DNA of 64,000 bases from positions 4,893,021 to 4,957,020 of the forward strand of contig NZ_CP011930.1 in the NCBI RefSeq assembly GCF_001040945.1. The letters are read 5' to 3'. The notes beneath the pieces are model-generated. The model was not told the origin of the DNA. It was given only the letters and a program-made list of their open reading frames with translations, and ran no database searches. Positions 8,121 to 17,223 of this stretch are shown piece by piece; position 1 is the first letter of the stretch, and every line of letters starts with the position of its first letter. The translations under genes and the position numbers were made by a program. The stretch is from Herbaspirillum seropedicae. GTDB lineage: Bacteria; Pseudomonadota; Gammaproteobacteria; Burkholderiales; Burkholderiaceae_D.

Positions 8121-8969
8121 TTACTTCACCAGTTGCTGCCAGATGGCCTGGGTCGGCCCGGCCTGGTTGAGTGAATAGAAATGCAAGCCCGGTGCGCCGC
8201 CGGCCAGCAGCCGTTCGCACAGCTGGGTGACCACGTCCAGGCCAAAGGCGCGGATCGATTCGGTATCGTCGCCATAGCTGGCCAGCTTCAGGCGGATCCA
8301 GCGGGGAATCTCGGTGCCGCACATGTCCGAGAAACGCATCAGCTGCGAGTAGTTGGTGATGGGCATGATGCCGGCGATCACCGGAACGGTCGCGCCCAGC
8401 CGGGCCGCCTCGTCCACGAAGCGAAAGTAGGCGTCGGCATTGTAGAAATACTGGGTGATGGCGGAGTTGGCGCCGGCCTTGACCTTGCGCGCGAAATTCT
8501 GCGCATCGTCCTGGGGCGAGCGGGCCTGCGGGTGCATTTCCGGATAGGCCGCCACTTCGATGTGGAACCAGTCGCCGGTCTCGGCGCGGACGAACTCGAC
8601 CAGCTCGTTGGCATAGCGGAATTCGCTGGAGGCCTGGTCCATCGCGCCATAGCCGCTGGGCAGGTCGCCGCGCAGCGCCACCAGGCGCTTGATGCCATTG
8701 GCGCGATAGTCTTCCAGGATGGCGCGCAGGCTGGCGCGGGAGCTGCCGATGCAGGACAGGTGCGGCGCGGCTTCATGGCCTTCGCTGACGATTTCCAGCA
8801 CGGTGTCGCGCGTGCCTTGCTGGGTGGAACCACCCGCGCCGAAGGTCACCGAGAAATACTTGGGTTGCAGCGCGGCCAGCCGGGCCCGGGTGGCGCGCAG
8901 TTTTTCCGCGCCTTCGGCGGTCTTGGGCGGGAAGAATTCGATACTGAAATTATGTGTACTTGTACTCAT
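8121..8969 (-). CDS. metF: 5,10-methylenetetrahydrofolate reductase
   Basis: This 282-residue FAD-dependent TIM-barrel enzyme reduces 5,10-methylene-THF to 5-methyl-THF, the methyl donor for methionine synthesis. Visible signatures are SIEFFPPKT at the N-terminus with the catalytic glutamate, the SVTFGAGGST segment, ALRGDLP, and AITQYFYNADAY near the FAD site. Length matches bacterial MetF. Its ATG overlaps the stop of the upstream small membrane protein in an ATGA arrangement, so translation is probably coupled. Together with ahcY behind the SAH riboswitch it forms a methionine-cycle operon. Confidence 0.96.
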   Translation of the reverse strand: MSTSTHNFSIEFFPPKTAEGAEKLRATRARLAALQPKYFSVTFGAGGSTQQGTRDTVLEIVSEGHEAAPHLSCIGSSRASLRAILEDYRANGIKRLVALRGDLPSGYGAMDQASSEFRYANELVEFVRAETGDWFHIEVAAYPEMHPQARSPQDDAQNFARKVKAGANSAITQYFYNADAYFRFVDEAARLGATVPVIAGIMPITNYSQLMRFSDMCGTEIPRWIRLKLASYGDDTESIRAFGLDVVTQLCERLLAGGAPGLHFYSLNQAGPTQAIWQQLVK

Positions 8970-9319
8970 TGATTCGGACCCGATTTCAGCAACAGCGTCG
9001 AGAGCGCCCAGGAGACGATGCTATAGAGCAGCGCGCCGCCTACAGCCGACCAGAATCCGGCCACATGGAAACCACCCACCAGTTGCGCGACCACCCAGAA
9101 CATCAGGCCATTGATGACCAGGATGAACAGGCCCAGCGTCACCACCGTCACCGGCAGGGTCAGCACGACCAGCACCGGGCGCACGATGGTATTGACGAAA
9201 CCCAGGATGAGCGCGGCCAGCAGGGCCGAGCCGAAGCTGTCGACCTGCACCGAGTGCATCAGGTAGGGAACGGCCAGCAAGGCCAGGGCATTGATGAGCC
9301 AGGTCAGCAGCAGACGCAC
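8966..9319 (-). CDS. Small membrane protein, YvlD/phage-holin-4-2 family
   Basis: This 117-residue protein has four predicted hydrophobic segments (about residues 4-20, 30-52, 58-82 and 88-108). The ILGFVNTIVRPVLVVLTLP pattern is characteristic of the PF04020 family. Despite the family name there is no link to a prophage here. It lies between ahcY and metF, overlapping metF by 4 bases; I recall this order as common in Burkholderiales. Its function is unknown; conserved co-transcription suggests a membrane role linked to the methyl cycle only by association. Confidence 0.8.
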   Translation of the reverse strand: MRLLLTWLINALALLAVPYLMHSVQVDSFGSALLAALILGFVNTIVRPVLVVLTLPVTVVTLGLFILVINGLMFWVVAQLVGGFHVAGFWSAVGGALLYSIVSWALSTLLLKSGPNQ

Positions 9320-9442
9320 GGAAAATCCTTTCGACCCCGTCGGGGAATGATGACGCCACCCGCAGAGCTTGCATCACCGGCAACGGCAATGCAAGTGCAT
9401 AAGTGCACAAGTGCACGGGCGGCGGACGATGCTGAAACTGCC

Positions 9443-9463
9443 GGGCCGGCACAGGGCCGGCCC
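9443..9463 (-). terminator. Hairpin just after ahcY
   Basis: An 8-bp stem (GGGCCGGC / GCCGGCCC) with a 5-base loop lies 10 bases downstream of the ahcY stop. No T-run follows, so it is more likely an intercistronic stem-loop that stabilises ahcY mRNA than a full terminator. Confidence 0.35.
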
Positions 9464-9472
9464 GCACAGGGA

Positions 9473-10897
9473 TCAGTAACGGTAATGCTCAGGCTTGTAG
9501 GGGCCTTCGACCTTCACGCCGATGTAGGCAGCCTGTTCTGCGGTCAGTTCGCTCAGTTGCGCGTTGAGCTTCTTGAGCTGCAGACGGGCGACCTTTTCAT
9601 CCAGATGCTTGGGCAAGGTGTAGACGCCGACCGGGTAGTCCTTGGTGTTGACGAACAGTTCGATCTGCGCAATGGTCTGGTTGGCGAAGGACGAGCTCAT
9701 CACGTAGGACGGATGGCCGGTGGCGCAACCCAGGTTGACCAGGCGGCCTTCGGCCAGCAGGATGATGCGCTTGCCATCGGGGAAGATCACGTGATCGACC
9801 TGCGGCTTGATGTTTTCCCAGGTGTACTGCTTCAGGGCGGCGACTTCGATTTCATTGTCGAAGTGGCCGATGTTGCAGACGATGGCCTGGTCCTTCATCT
9901 TCTTCATGTGCTCATGGGTGATCACATGGTAGTTGCCGGTGCAGGTGACGAAGATGTCGCCGTGTTCGGCGGCGTAATCCATGGTCACCACGCGATAGCC
10001 TTCCATGGCGGCCTGCAGGGCGCAGATCGGATCGATCTCGGTGACCCACACCTGTGCCGAGAGGGCGCGCAGGGCCTGGGCCGAACCCTTGCCGACGTCA
10101 CCGTAACCGGCCACGATGGCGACCTTGCCGGCGATCATCACGTCGGTGGCGCGCTTGATGCCATCCACCAGCGATTCGCGGCAGCCGTAGAGGTTATCGA
10201 ACTTGGACTTGGTGACCGAGTCGTTGACGTTGATGGCCGGGAAGGCCAGCTTGCCTTCCTTGTGCATCTGGTACAGGCGGTGCACGCCGGTGGTGGTCTC
10301 TTCGGTCACACCCTTGATTTCCTTCAGACGCTTGGAGTACCAGCTGGCGTCCTTGGCCAGGTAACGCTTGATGGCGTTGAAGAGGCACACGGCTTCTTCG
10401 GAGTCCGGCTTGTCCAGCACCGAGATGTCGGCCTCGGCGCGCGAACCCAGATGCAGCAGCAGGGTGGCGTCGCCGCCGTCGTCCAGGATCATGTTGGAAT
10501 AGCCACCGTCGGTCCATTCGAAGATGCGGTGAGTGTATTCCCAGTATTCATCCAGGGTTTCGCCCTTGATGGCGAAGACCGGGGTGCCGTTAGCGGCGAT
10601 GGCGGCAGCGGCGTGGTCCTGGGTCGAGTAGATGTTGCAGGACGCCCAACGCACCTGTGCGCCCAGTGCTTCCAGGGTCTGGATCAGCACGGCGGTCTGG
10701 ATGGTCATGTGCAGCGAACCGGTGATGCGCGCGCCCTTGAGCGGCTGGGATGCGGCGAATTCCTCGCGGATCGCCATCAGGCCCGGCATTTCGGTTTCGG
10801 CGATCTTGATTTCCTTGTGGCCCCAGTCGGCCAGCTTGATGTCGGCGACGATGTAGTCTTGGGTAGGATTGGTAGTCATGGCAATGGCGCTGTTCAC
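9473..10897 (-). CDS. ahcY: S-adenosylhomocysteine hydrolase
   Basis: This 474-residue NAD-dependent enzyme cleaves S-adenosylhomocysteine to adenosine and homocysteine, clearing the product inhibitor of methyltransferases. Characteristic segments are [27 protein letters not shown], the NAD Rossmann loop [11 protein letters not shown] and the C-terminal PEHYRY. The start is hard to place. A GTG at 10897 has a strong AGGAGG only 2 bases away, while the ATG at 10879 is 20 bases from it. The recalled Burkholderia N-terminus (MNAA...) resembles the GTG reading MNSA, so I chose GTG. It is preceded by an SAH riboswitch and leads the operon to metF. Confidence 0.95.
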   Translation of the reverse strand: MNSAIAMTTNPTQDYIVADIKLADWGHKEIKIAETEMPGLMAIREEFAASQPLKGARITGSLHMTIQTAVLIQTLEALGAQVRWASCNIYSTQDHAAAAIAANGTPVFAIKGETLDEYWEYTHRIFEWTDGGYSNMILDDGGDATLLLHLGSRAEADISVLDKPDSEEAVCLFNAIKRYLAKDASWYSKRLKEIKGVTEETTTGVHRLYQMHKEGKLAFPAINVNDSVTKSKFDNLYGCRESLVDGIKRATDVMIAGKVAIVAGYGDVGKGSAQALRALSAQVWVTEIDPICALQAAMEGYRVVTMDYAAEHGDIFVTCTGNYHVITHEHMKKMKDQAIVCNIGHFDNEIEVAALKQYTWENIKPQVDHVIFPDGKRIILLAEGRLVNLGCATGHPSYVMSSSFANQTIAQIELFVNTKDYPVGVYTLPKHLDEKVARLQLKKLNAQLSELTAEQAAYIGVKVEGPYKPEHYRY

Positions 10898-10928
10898 GCC
10901 CTCCTTTCATGAAAAAGCCAGAAAAAAA

Positions 10929-11023
10929 GTAACGTGAGCGCGGTTGCCAGGCGACGTGCGCCTGTTCACCGCTTCAAGCCTGGCAGGGGATGTCCCTGTC
11001 GCAACGCTCCTTGCAGCGGTGAG
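10929..11023 (-). promoter_or_regulatory. SAH riboswitch controlling ahcY
   Basis: The minus-strand leader contains the conserved core of the S-adenosylhomocysteine riboswitch: GGAGCGTTGCGAC, a hairpin CAGGG/CCCTG, the invariant CCAGGCTTG, a second hairpin CAGGCG/CGCCTG, and GGCAACCGCGCTCACG. GAGCG pairs with CGCTC to close P1. TCACCGCT at the 5' side can pair with AGCGGTGA, forming the long-range helix expected in this class. A run of seven T follows at 10922-10928. In known examples SAH binding turns ahcY on. Identification is from recalled consensus, not a covariance search. Confidence 0.9.
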
Positions 11024-11191
11024 GCATTGTGAGATTCATGTACCAGACGCAACGCCAACGTCGATACGGTGCGTGGCCCTGAAGCCACGGGAACAGCATT
11101 GTAGCGCGGGATAGGCGTTAGTCAATCCTCCGAACAGGCGGGGAAATCGGGTTTCCCTCGCCCATCACCGGCCCGCGCCGGATGGCCCTGA

Positions 11192-12355
11192 TTACAGACC
11201 GGCCGAAGCGCGCAGGGCGGCGACCTTGTCGGTGCGCTCCCAGGTGAATTCCGGCTCTTCGCGGCCAAAGTGGCCGTAGGCGGCGGTCTTGGCGTAGATC
11301 GGGCGCAGCAGGTCCAGCATCTGGACGATGCCCTTGGGGCGCAGGTCGAAGTGTTCCTGCACCAGTTGGGCCAGCTTTTCATCGCTGATCTTGCCGGTGC
11401 CGAAGGTGGTCACCATGACCGAGGTCGGCTTGGCGATGCCGATGGCGTAGGACACCTGGATCTGGCAGCGCTCGGCCAGGCCGGCGGCGACGATGTTCTT
11501 GGCCACGTAACGACCGGCGTAGGCGGCCGAACGGTCGACCTTGGACGGGTCCTTGCCGGAGAAGGCGCCGCCACCGTGGGGCGCAGCGCCGCCGTAGGTG
11601 TCGACGATGATCTTGCGACCGGTCAGGCCGCAATCGCCCTGCGGGCCGCCAATGACGAAGCGGCCGGTGGGGTTGATCAGGTAGCGGGTGTTCTTGAGCC
11701 ATTCGGCCGGCAGCACCGGTTTGATGATTTCTTCGATGGCGGCTTCGTGGATGTCCTTCTGGTCCATCTCCGGGGAGTGCTGGGTCGACAGCACCACGGT
11801 ATCGATGGCCACCGGCTTGCCATCCACGTACTTCAGCGTGACCTGGGACTTGGCGTCCGGACGCAGCCAGGGCAGGCGGCCATCCTTGCGCAGTTGCGAC
11901 TGGCGCTCGACGATGCGGTGCGCGTAGTAGATCGCGGCTGGCATCAGTTCCGGGGTTTCATTGCAGGCGTAGCCGAACATCAGGCCCTGGTCGCCGGCGC
12001 CTTGTTCGAGGTCCACGCCACGGCCTTCATCCACGCCCTGGGCGATGTCGGGCGATTGCTTGTCGTAGGCCACCAGCACGGCGCAGCTCTTGTGGTCGAT
12101 GCCGAAGTCGGCATTGTCGTAACCGATGCGCTTGATGGTCTCGCGGGCCACATCGATGTAGTCGACGTTGGCGCGGGTGGTAATTTCACCGGCCAGCACC
12201 ACCAGACCGGTGTTGCACAGGGTCTCGGCGGCGACGCGGGATTGGGGGTCCTGGGTGAAGATGGCATCCAGGATGGCGTCCGAGATCTGGTCGGCAACCT
12301 TGTCGGGATGGCCTTCAGAGACGGATTCGGAGGTAAAGAGATATTCGCTGGACAT
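11192..12355 (-). CDS. metK: S-adenosylmethionine synthetase
   Basis: This 387-residue enzyme makes SAM from methionine and ATP in the cytosol. It carries the SVSEGHPDK start motif (His for catalysis, Asp for Mg), [12 protein letters not shown] for adenosine binding, and [19 protein letters not shown], the P-loop-like GGGAFSGKD segment typical of all MetK. Length is standard. With ahcY and metF immediately downstream it completes a local SAM cycle cluster, but the SAH riboswitch lies between metK and ahcY, so the two halves are separately controlled. No SAM riboswitch is evident in the gap upstream of metK. Confidence 0.97.
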   Translation of the reverse strand: MSSEYLFTSESVSEGHPDKVADQISDAILDAIFTQDPQSRVAAETLCNTGLVVLAGEITTRANVDYIDVARETIKRIGYDNADFGIDHKSCAVLVAYDKQSPDIAQGVDEGRGVDLEQGAGDQGLMFGYACNETPELMPAAIYYAHRIVERQSQLRKDGRLPWLRPDAKSQVTLKYVDGKPVAIDTVVLSTQHSPEMDQKDIHEAAIEEIIKPVLPAEWLKNTRYLINPTGRFVIGGPQGDCGLTGRKIIVDTYGGAAPHGGGAFSGKDPSKVDRSAAYAGRYVAKNIVAAGLAERCQIQVSYAIGIAKPTSVMVTTFGTGKISDEKLAQLVQEHFDLRPKGIVQMLDLLRPIYAKTAAYGHFGREEPEFTWERTDKVAALRASAGL

Positions 12356-12546
12356 TGCAAGCCTCTGACTGAAAACGATTTAGCAAATGTCGCGGCCCAT
12401 CGTTAGTCGTGCCTGCGACGCTTTAGCGATATTTGTACCCCGTCTCGCAAGTTGTCATTAACTCGACGGCTTGTGCTATTTTACGCCTCTTGCAATTTTC
12501 TGCAATTTGGCGGCGGACGCACCCCGCCCAACCGTTATCGGCAAGT

Positions 12547-13395
12547 ATGCTCGTTTCTTTATTCCGCCTGCTCTCTTTCCTGCCCTTGCCAGCCTTGCAT
12601 GCCATCGGCGTGGTGGTGGGCTGGCTGGTGTTCCTGCTCTCGCCCTCCTATCGACGACGCCTGCGCAGCAATATCACGCTGGCCGGGCATGGCGCCAGCC
12701 TGTACCGGGCCGTGGGCGAGGCGGGCAAGGGCATGTTCGAGCTGCCCTTCATCTGGTGTGCAAGTCCCCGCCGGGTGCTGCGTACTGCGCGCATCGTCAA
12801 TTGGGAGCTGGTCCAGCAGGCGCTGGCGACCAAGAGCGGGGTCATCTTCCTGACACCTCACCTGGGTTGCTTCGAGATCGCGGCCCAGGTCGTGGCCCGC
12901 CACACCAGCCTGAGCGTGCTCTACCGTCCGCCGCGCAAGGCCGCCCTCAAGCCCCTGATCGAAGGCGCCCGCGCGCGCGCCAACCTGCATCTGGCCCCGG
13001 CCAACCTGGCGGGCGTGCGCATCCTGTTGAAAGCCCTCAAGACCGGCCAGGCCATCGGCCTGTTGCCCGACCAGGTGCCGCAGAACGGCGAAGGCGTCTG
13101 GGCCGGCTTCTTCGGCAAGCCGGCCTACACCATGACGCTGTCGGCCAAGCTGCAGCAGATGAGCGGCGCGCCCCTCCTGCTGACCTATGCGCAACGACTG
13201 TCCTGGGGGCGCGGCTATGCCATCCACTTCGTTCCCTTCGAGGGAGCGCTGGACGGTACCCCCGAGCAACAGGCCCAGGCCATCAATGCCGCCATGGAAG
13301 CCCTGATCGCGCGCTGCCCGGCCCAGTACATCTGGAGCTACAACCGCTACAAGACCCCGCCGGGGGTCAGCCGTCCGGGGGAGGCCGCGGCATGA
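12547..13395 (+). CDS. Lipid A biosynthesis (lauroyl) acyltransferase, HtrB/LpxL family, copy 1
   Basis: This 282-residue inner-membrane acyltransferase adds secondary acyl chains to lipid A. An N-terminal hydrophobic anchor (about residues 10-32) is followed by the HX4(D/E) catalytic box in TPHLGCFE and by the second conserved block LLPDQVPQNGEGVW. The ATG at 12547 begins the conserved N-terminus. The stop overlaps the ATG of the next acyltransferase (ATGA), so the pair is co-translated. Which of the two adds which fatty acid cannot be told from sequence alone. It is divergent from metK, with about 190 bases shared between them. Confidence 0.92.
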   Translation: MLVSLFRLLSFLPLPALHAIGVVVGWLVFLLSPSYRRRLRSNITLAGHGASLYRAVGEAGKGMFELPFIWCASPRRVLRTARIVNWELVQQALATKSGVIFLTPHLGCFEIAAQVVARHTSLSVLYRPPRKAALKPLIEGARARANLHLAPANLAGVRILLKALKTGQAIGLLPDQVPQNGEGVWAGFFGKPAYTMTLSAKLQQMSGAPLLLTYAQRLSWGRGYAIHFVPFEGALDGTPEQQAQAINAAMEALIARCPAQYIWSYNRYKTPPGVSRPGEAAA

Positions 13396-14276
13396 GACTC
13401 TTGCTGGCCATCATGTGGCTGCTGCACTGGCTGCCCCTGCCCATTCTGGGCCGACTGGGAGAGGGCATCGGTTCGCTGCTCTATCTCTATATGCGGCCCC
13501 GGCGTCACATCGCGCTGACCAACCTGCGGCTGTGTTTTCCCGAGAAGACCGAAGAAGAGCGCGTAAGCATTGCCCGTGAGCACTTCCGCCTGTTCGCCCG
13601 CAGCGCCCTGGAACGCGGCATCCTCTGGTGGGCGCCGATCTCGCGCCTGCGCCGGCTCATCCAGGTCGAACCGGGCATGCCGCTGGACACCTTTGCCAAG
13701 GGCCCCACCATCCTGCTGGCCCCGCACTTTGTCTGCCTGGAAATCCCCGGAGCGACCCTGGGCGTGTTTTCGGAATATTCGGCCTGCACCATCTATACAA
13801 AGCAGCGCAACGACGTCATCGACCGCGCCCTGCTCAAAGGCCGCCTGCGTTTCCGCCCGGCAACGCTGCTGGCGCGCGAGCAAGGCGTCAAGCCCATCAT
13901 CCGCGCCATGCGCAAGGGCCTGCCTTTCCTGATGCTGCCCGACATGGACTTCGGCATCCGCGATGCCGAGTTCGTCCCCTTCTTCGGCGTGCCTGCCGCC
14001 ACCCTCACTGCCACCGCCCGCATCGCTGCGGCCACCGGCGCTGCCGTAGTGCCGGTGGTATGCACTTTCCTGCCCGACTACAAGGGCTGGAAGGCCACCT
14101 ACTACCCGGCCTGGACCGACTATCCGGGCGAGGACATCGTCGCTGCGACCCGCCGCATGAACGCTTTCATCGAAGACCGCGTGCGCGAACATCCGGCCGA
14201 ATACTTCTGGGCGCACAAGCGCTTCAAGACCCGCCCGCCCGGCGAACCCGACGTCTACGGCCGCGACGACGCCTGA
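13392..14276 (+). CDS. Lipid A biosynthesis acyltransferase, HtrB/LpxL family, copy 2
   Basis: This 294-residue paralogue of the preceding protein has a hydrophobic N-terminus (residues 3-20), the catalytic box APHFVCLE in HX4(D/E) form, and the LMLPDMDFG block. A C-terminal [10 protein letters not shown] tail is typical of the family (WxYxRFK in others). The two proteins are clearly divergent rather than a recent duplication. Coupled translation with copy 1 suggests sequential acyl transfer in the same pathway. The dapF gene starts 35 bases downstream. Confidence 0.92.
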   Translation: MRLLLAIMWLLHWLPLPILGRLGEGIGSLLYLYMRPRRHIALTNLRLCFPEKTEEERVSIAREHFRLFARSALERGILWWAPISRLRRLIQVEPGMPLDTFAKGPTILLAPHFVCLEIPGATLGVFSEYSACTIYTKQRNDVIDRALLKGRLRFRPATLLAREQGVKPIIRAMRKGLPFLMLPDMDFGIRDAEFVPFFGVPAATLTATARIAAATGAAVVPVVCTFLPDYKGWKATYYPAWTDYPGEDIVAATRRMNAFIEDRVREHPAEYFWAHKRFKTRPPGEPDVYGRDDA

Positions 14277-14299
14277 GCCCGTGGGTCCGGCGCCTCTCT

Positions 14300-14305
14300 T
14301 ATAAT
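14300..14305 (+). promoter_or_regulatory. TATAAT box placed for a leaderless dapF transcript
   Basis: A perfect -10 hexamer ends 6 bases before the dapF ATG, so a normal start point would fall on the A of the start codon. No Shine-Dalgarno sequence is visible between them and no good -35 box is seen at 16-18 bases upstream. It may be a leaderless promoter or a chance match at the end of an operon. Confidence 0.35.
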
Positions 14306-14311
14306 GTGTCC

Positions 14312-15175
14312 ATGAAAATCAAATTCACCAAGATGCATGGCGCGGGCAACGACTTTGTCGTCCTCGACGCCATCAATCAATCGATCTCCCTCAGCCCGGC
14401 GCAATGGCAATTCATTGCGGATCGCCGCTTCGGCATTGGCGCCGACCAGATGCTGGTGGTGGAGAAGGCGCGTGGCGAAGGTGTCGATTTCCGTTATCGC
14501 ATCTACAACGCCGATGGCGGCGAAGTGGAACAGTGCGGCAATGGCGCACGCGCCTTCGTCAAGTTCGTCACCGACAAGGGCTTGACCAGCAAGCGCGCCA
14601 TCCGTGTGGAAACCATGTCGGGCGTGATCGAACCGCGCCTGGAAGACGATGGCCAGATCACGGTGGACATGGGCGCTCCCATCCTCACCCCGGCCGACGT
14701 CCCCTTCGACAGCCACGGCCTGCAACACCGCAACGAAGCCGAGGACACGCTGTGGCCGCTGGATGTAGCCGGCAAGACCACCTGGATCTCGGTCGTCTCG
14801 ATGGGCAACCCGCACGCAGTACAGGTGGTGGAGGACAGCGAAGCAGCCCCGGTGCTGAGCGAGGGGCCGCTGATCGAGCGTCATGAACGCTTTCCCAAGC
14901 GCGTCAATGCCGGTTTCATGCAGGTGGTGGATCGCCACCATGTGAACCTGCGGGTCTATGAACGCGGCGCCGGCGAAACCCTGGCCTGCGGCACCGGCGC
15001 CTGCGCCGCCGTGGTGGCGGGCATCCGCCGGGGCCTGCTGGATTCGCCGGTGGCCGTACAGACCCATGGGGGCGTACTGAACATCGCCTGGGCCGGCCCC
15101 GGCGAAGCGGTCATGATGACCGGCCCGGCGGTCTCGGTGTACGAAGGCGAGATCGAGCTGCCTGATCAGCTCTGA
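14312..15175 (+). CDS. dapF: Diaminopimelate epimerase
   Basis: This 287-residue PLP-independent racemase interconverts LL- and meso-diaminopimelate for lysine and peptidoglycan. The two catalytic cysteines are Cys75 in EQCGNGAR and Cys226 in LACGTGACA, each in its conserved motif. The N-terminal [11 protein letters not shown] is the family signature. Elsewhere dapF commonly sits directly before DUF484 and xerC; here those partners lie 3.4 kb further on, beyond a Sel1-repeat gene and a porin. The start lacks a ribosome binding site and has a TATAAT just upstream. Confidence 0.97.
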   Translation: MKIKFTKMHGAGNDFVVLDAINQSISLSPAQWQFIADRRFGIGADQMLVVEKARGEGVDFRYRIYNADGGEVEQCGNGARAFVKFVTDKGLTSKRAIRVETMSGVIEPRLEDDGQITVDMGAPILTPADVPFDSHGLQHRNEAEDTLWPLDVAGKTTWISVVSMGNPHAVQVVEDSEAAPVLSEGPLIERHERFPKRVNAGFMQVVDRHHVNLRVYERGAGETLACGTGACAAVVAGIRRGLLDSPVAVQTHGGVLNIAWAGPGEAVMMTGPAVSVYEGEIELPDQL

Positions 15176-15198
15176 AGCGCCCTTGCAGGCGCAATAAG

Positions 15199-15238
15199 AA
15201 ACGGCTTGCTGGTCGGATGACCGAGCAAGCCGTTTTTC
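15199..15238. terminator. Bidirectional terminator between dapF and the Sel1-repeat gene
   Basis: An 11-bp stem AACGGCTTGCT / AGCAAGCCGTT encloses an inner GGTC/GACC helix and is followed on the plus strand by TTTTTCTTT. The minus strand also reads into a T-rich tail. It lies between two convergent genes. Confidence 0.85.
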
Positions 15239-15257
15239 TTTCCGGCAGCCTTCGGAC

Positions 15258-16856
15258 TCAGGCGGCCAGATCCTGCCGTTCTTCGCGCTCTTCTTCCTCG
15301 TCCGACTGCGGCAGGACCGTCTTGAGGCGATACAGGCGCTGCCGATAGTTGCCTTCGGGGCCACTGGGCCCGCAGTCCACGTCTTCGAACAGGCGGCCGA
15401 TGCGATTGAGGGCGCCACGCTGCTCGCCGTTCTCGACCATGATCAGGCGACGCTTGCTGCGTGCGTACTGGCTGCGGATATCCACCATCAGGCAATGACC
15501 GCGATCGGCCTGCTTGAGGTCGATCAGCAGAGCCTCAGGACGGGTGAGACCGAACAGCGTCGCCAGTTCGATGCGCGCGGCCAGGAAGGGATGGGCATTG
15601 ACCTGTTCACGGGTGAGCTGGGCACGCGCCAGCACCGCCCAGGCAGCCGCCTGCGGACGGTCGGCCACTTTGTCCAGCAAGGCCTGCGCCTGCTCGTCGC
15701 CCTGGCTGGCGGCCTTCTGCAACCAGTACAAGGCGCGCACATCGTTGCCGGCCTCGTCCCGGCGATTGCGCCAGGCGCCGATGCCGCATTCCAGCTGGGC
15801 GGCGACATGGCCCATCTCGGCCGCCCGTTCCAGGTAATGCTGCACATCGGCCAGGTTGCGCTGGGAAAACTCGGGCTTGAGATAGATGCGCGAGAGTACG
15901 TACCAGGCCGCCGCCATCCCCTGCTCGCCAGCCAGGGTCAGCCAGCGGATGGCCTTCTTGTAATTGGCCGAACCCAGGCCGGGGAAGCAGCGCACGCCCT
16001 GTTCGTCCACGCGTCCATACAACAGGCCCAGCGCCAGTTGCGCATCGCGGTCGCAGGCCAGCGCGGCCAGCTCCAGCAATTGCTGGGCCTGTTGCAGGTC
16101 GGCGCGCTTCTCACCCAGGTGAACCTGGGCCAGGCGGCGCAACAGGACGATATTCTGCGGCCCCAGGGCAGTGGCCAGCGCCTCGGCCGGCCCATTCAGT
16201 TGCGCCACCAGCGCTTCGTACTGGCGTAGCAGCTTGTCGGCCAGCGGCTGCGCGCGCTGCCGGAACTGGATCAGGTCGGCTTGCTGCCAGGCAGCGTCGG
16301 CCAGCGCGTGTTGCGCCTGCTCGATCCCCGCGTCAGCGGCCTTCTGCGTCCATTGCTGCAGATCCTCGGGCGGCAGGTCCGGCGCGGGCGCGGGCGCCGC
16401 CACAGCGGCACTGGCGGCGGGCTCGGCAGGCTGGCTGCCCTGGCGCGCCAGCAGCCACTGCGCATCGGGATCACCCTCGCGCGCCACTACCTGCAGCACA
16501 CGTATCGCTCGCGCCTTCAGTTCGGCGCCGGGCTCGCCTGCACTTTCCAGCACCAGGCGAGCGAACGCCAGCCCCGCCTTGGTCATGCCGCCCTCAAAAG
16601 CGCGCTCATACCATTGCGCCGCTTCCTGCGGACGGGTGAGCGTGACGACAACTTCATAGGGAATATGCTCGGCAATGAGCATCCAGGCATCCGCCAGTTC
16701 CTGGCGCGCAGCGCGCTCCAGCCAGTGGAATGCCGTGCTCAGGCTTTGCGGCAAACCATTGCCGCCAAACAGGTAACGCTTGCCCAGGGTGAGTTGCGCG
16801 GCGGCTTGTCCGGCTCGCGCGGCGCGGATGATTGCGAGGTCTTCGCGATTGGCCAT
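15258..16856 (-). CDS. Sel1-like repeat (SLR/TPR) protein
   Basis: This protein of about 532 residues consists largely of Sel1-type repeats recognisable by A-x-x-G-x-x-x-A-Q-x-x-L-G patterns, for example GQAAAQLTLGKRYLFG near the start and DRDAQLALGLLYG, MAAAWYVLSRIYL and HVAAQLECGIGAW in the C-terminal half. An Ala/Pro linker lies near residue 155. The acidic C-terminus ends in a DEEEEREER stretch. There is no signal peptide or membrane segment, so it is cytosolic. Sel1 proteins scaffold protein-protein contacts; the partner is unknown. The ATG at 16856 follows GGAGAG; longer in-frame extensions are less likely. It is divergent from the porin. Confidence 0.78.
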   Translation of the reverse strand: MANREDLAIIRAARAGQAAAQLTLGKRYLFGGNGLPQSLSTAFHWLERAARQELADAWMLIAEHIPYEVVVTLTRPQEAAQWYERAFEGGMTKAGLAFARLVLESAGEPGAELKARAIRVLQVVAREGDPDAQWLLARQGSQPAEPAASAAVAAPAPAPDLPPEDLQQWTQKAADAGIEQAQHALADAAWQQADLIQFRQRAQPLADKLLRQYEALVAQLNGPAEALATALGPQNIVLLRRLAQVHLGEKRADLQQAQQLLELAALACDRDAQLALGLLYGRVDEQGVRCFPGLGSANYKKAIRWLTLAGEQGMAAAWYVLSRIYLKPEFSQRNLADVQHYLERAAEMGHVAAQLECGIGAWRNRRDEAGNDVRALYWLQKAASQGDEQAQALLDKVADRPQAAAWAVLARAQLTREQVNAHPFLAARIELATLFGLTRPEALLIDLKQADRGHCLMVDIRSQYARSKRRLIMVENGEQRGALNRIGRLFEDVDCGPSGPEGNYRQRLYRLKTVLPQSDEEEEREERQDLAA

Positions 16857-17223
16857 CAGCTCTCCACGATCGGTCAGAAAGCCAAAATTATGCCCCACAA
16901 TCGACATTTTTTTAAAATTGTCTCGAAATCCAACGAAATGCATCGTTTTAACAACAAATGCATTGACGAGACGCGTCGGATCAAGTTTCTGCAGTTGCAG
17001 CCGATAATAAGTGACGGGTTGCAAGCCTGATTTCCCTTCAGGGACCGATGCGCCCTCGAAAACGTTTGAAAAAAACAACACTAGCTGTGCTGTTTGACGC
17101 TTTCAACCAAATTTCCCGCCTCCACGTGACCAATCTACGGCCACGCCAAATGAGAACCCTTAATGTCTCACCATCCGACCAGAAGTACGGATCCTCAAGA
17201 CTATTTTTATAGAAGGATGTCAA
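16857..17223. other. Divergent intergenic region, Sel1-repeat gene / porin
   Basis: This 367-base AT-richer stretch must hold both promoters. AGAAGG is the porin ribosome binding site (about 17211-17216). The short palindromes GACGCGTC and CTAT-TTT-ATAG are present. I cannot assign a definite -35/-10 pair or a known operator. Confidence 0.4.

Noticed and set aside
8966..9319. Phage holin label as evidence of a prophage
   Set aside because: The PF04020 family is a chromosomal membrane protein here, embedded in the ahcY-metF operon; there are no other phage genes.
12356..12546. A SAM riboswitch upstream of metK
   Set aside because: The leader contains no recognisable SAM-I, SAM-II or SAM-IV core; only the SAH switch at ahcY is convincing.
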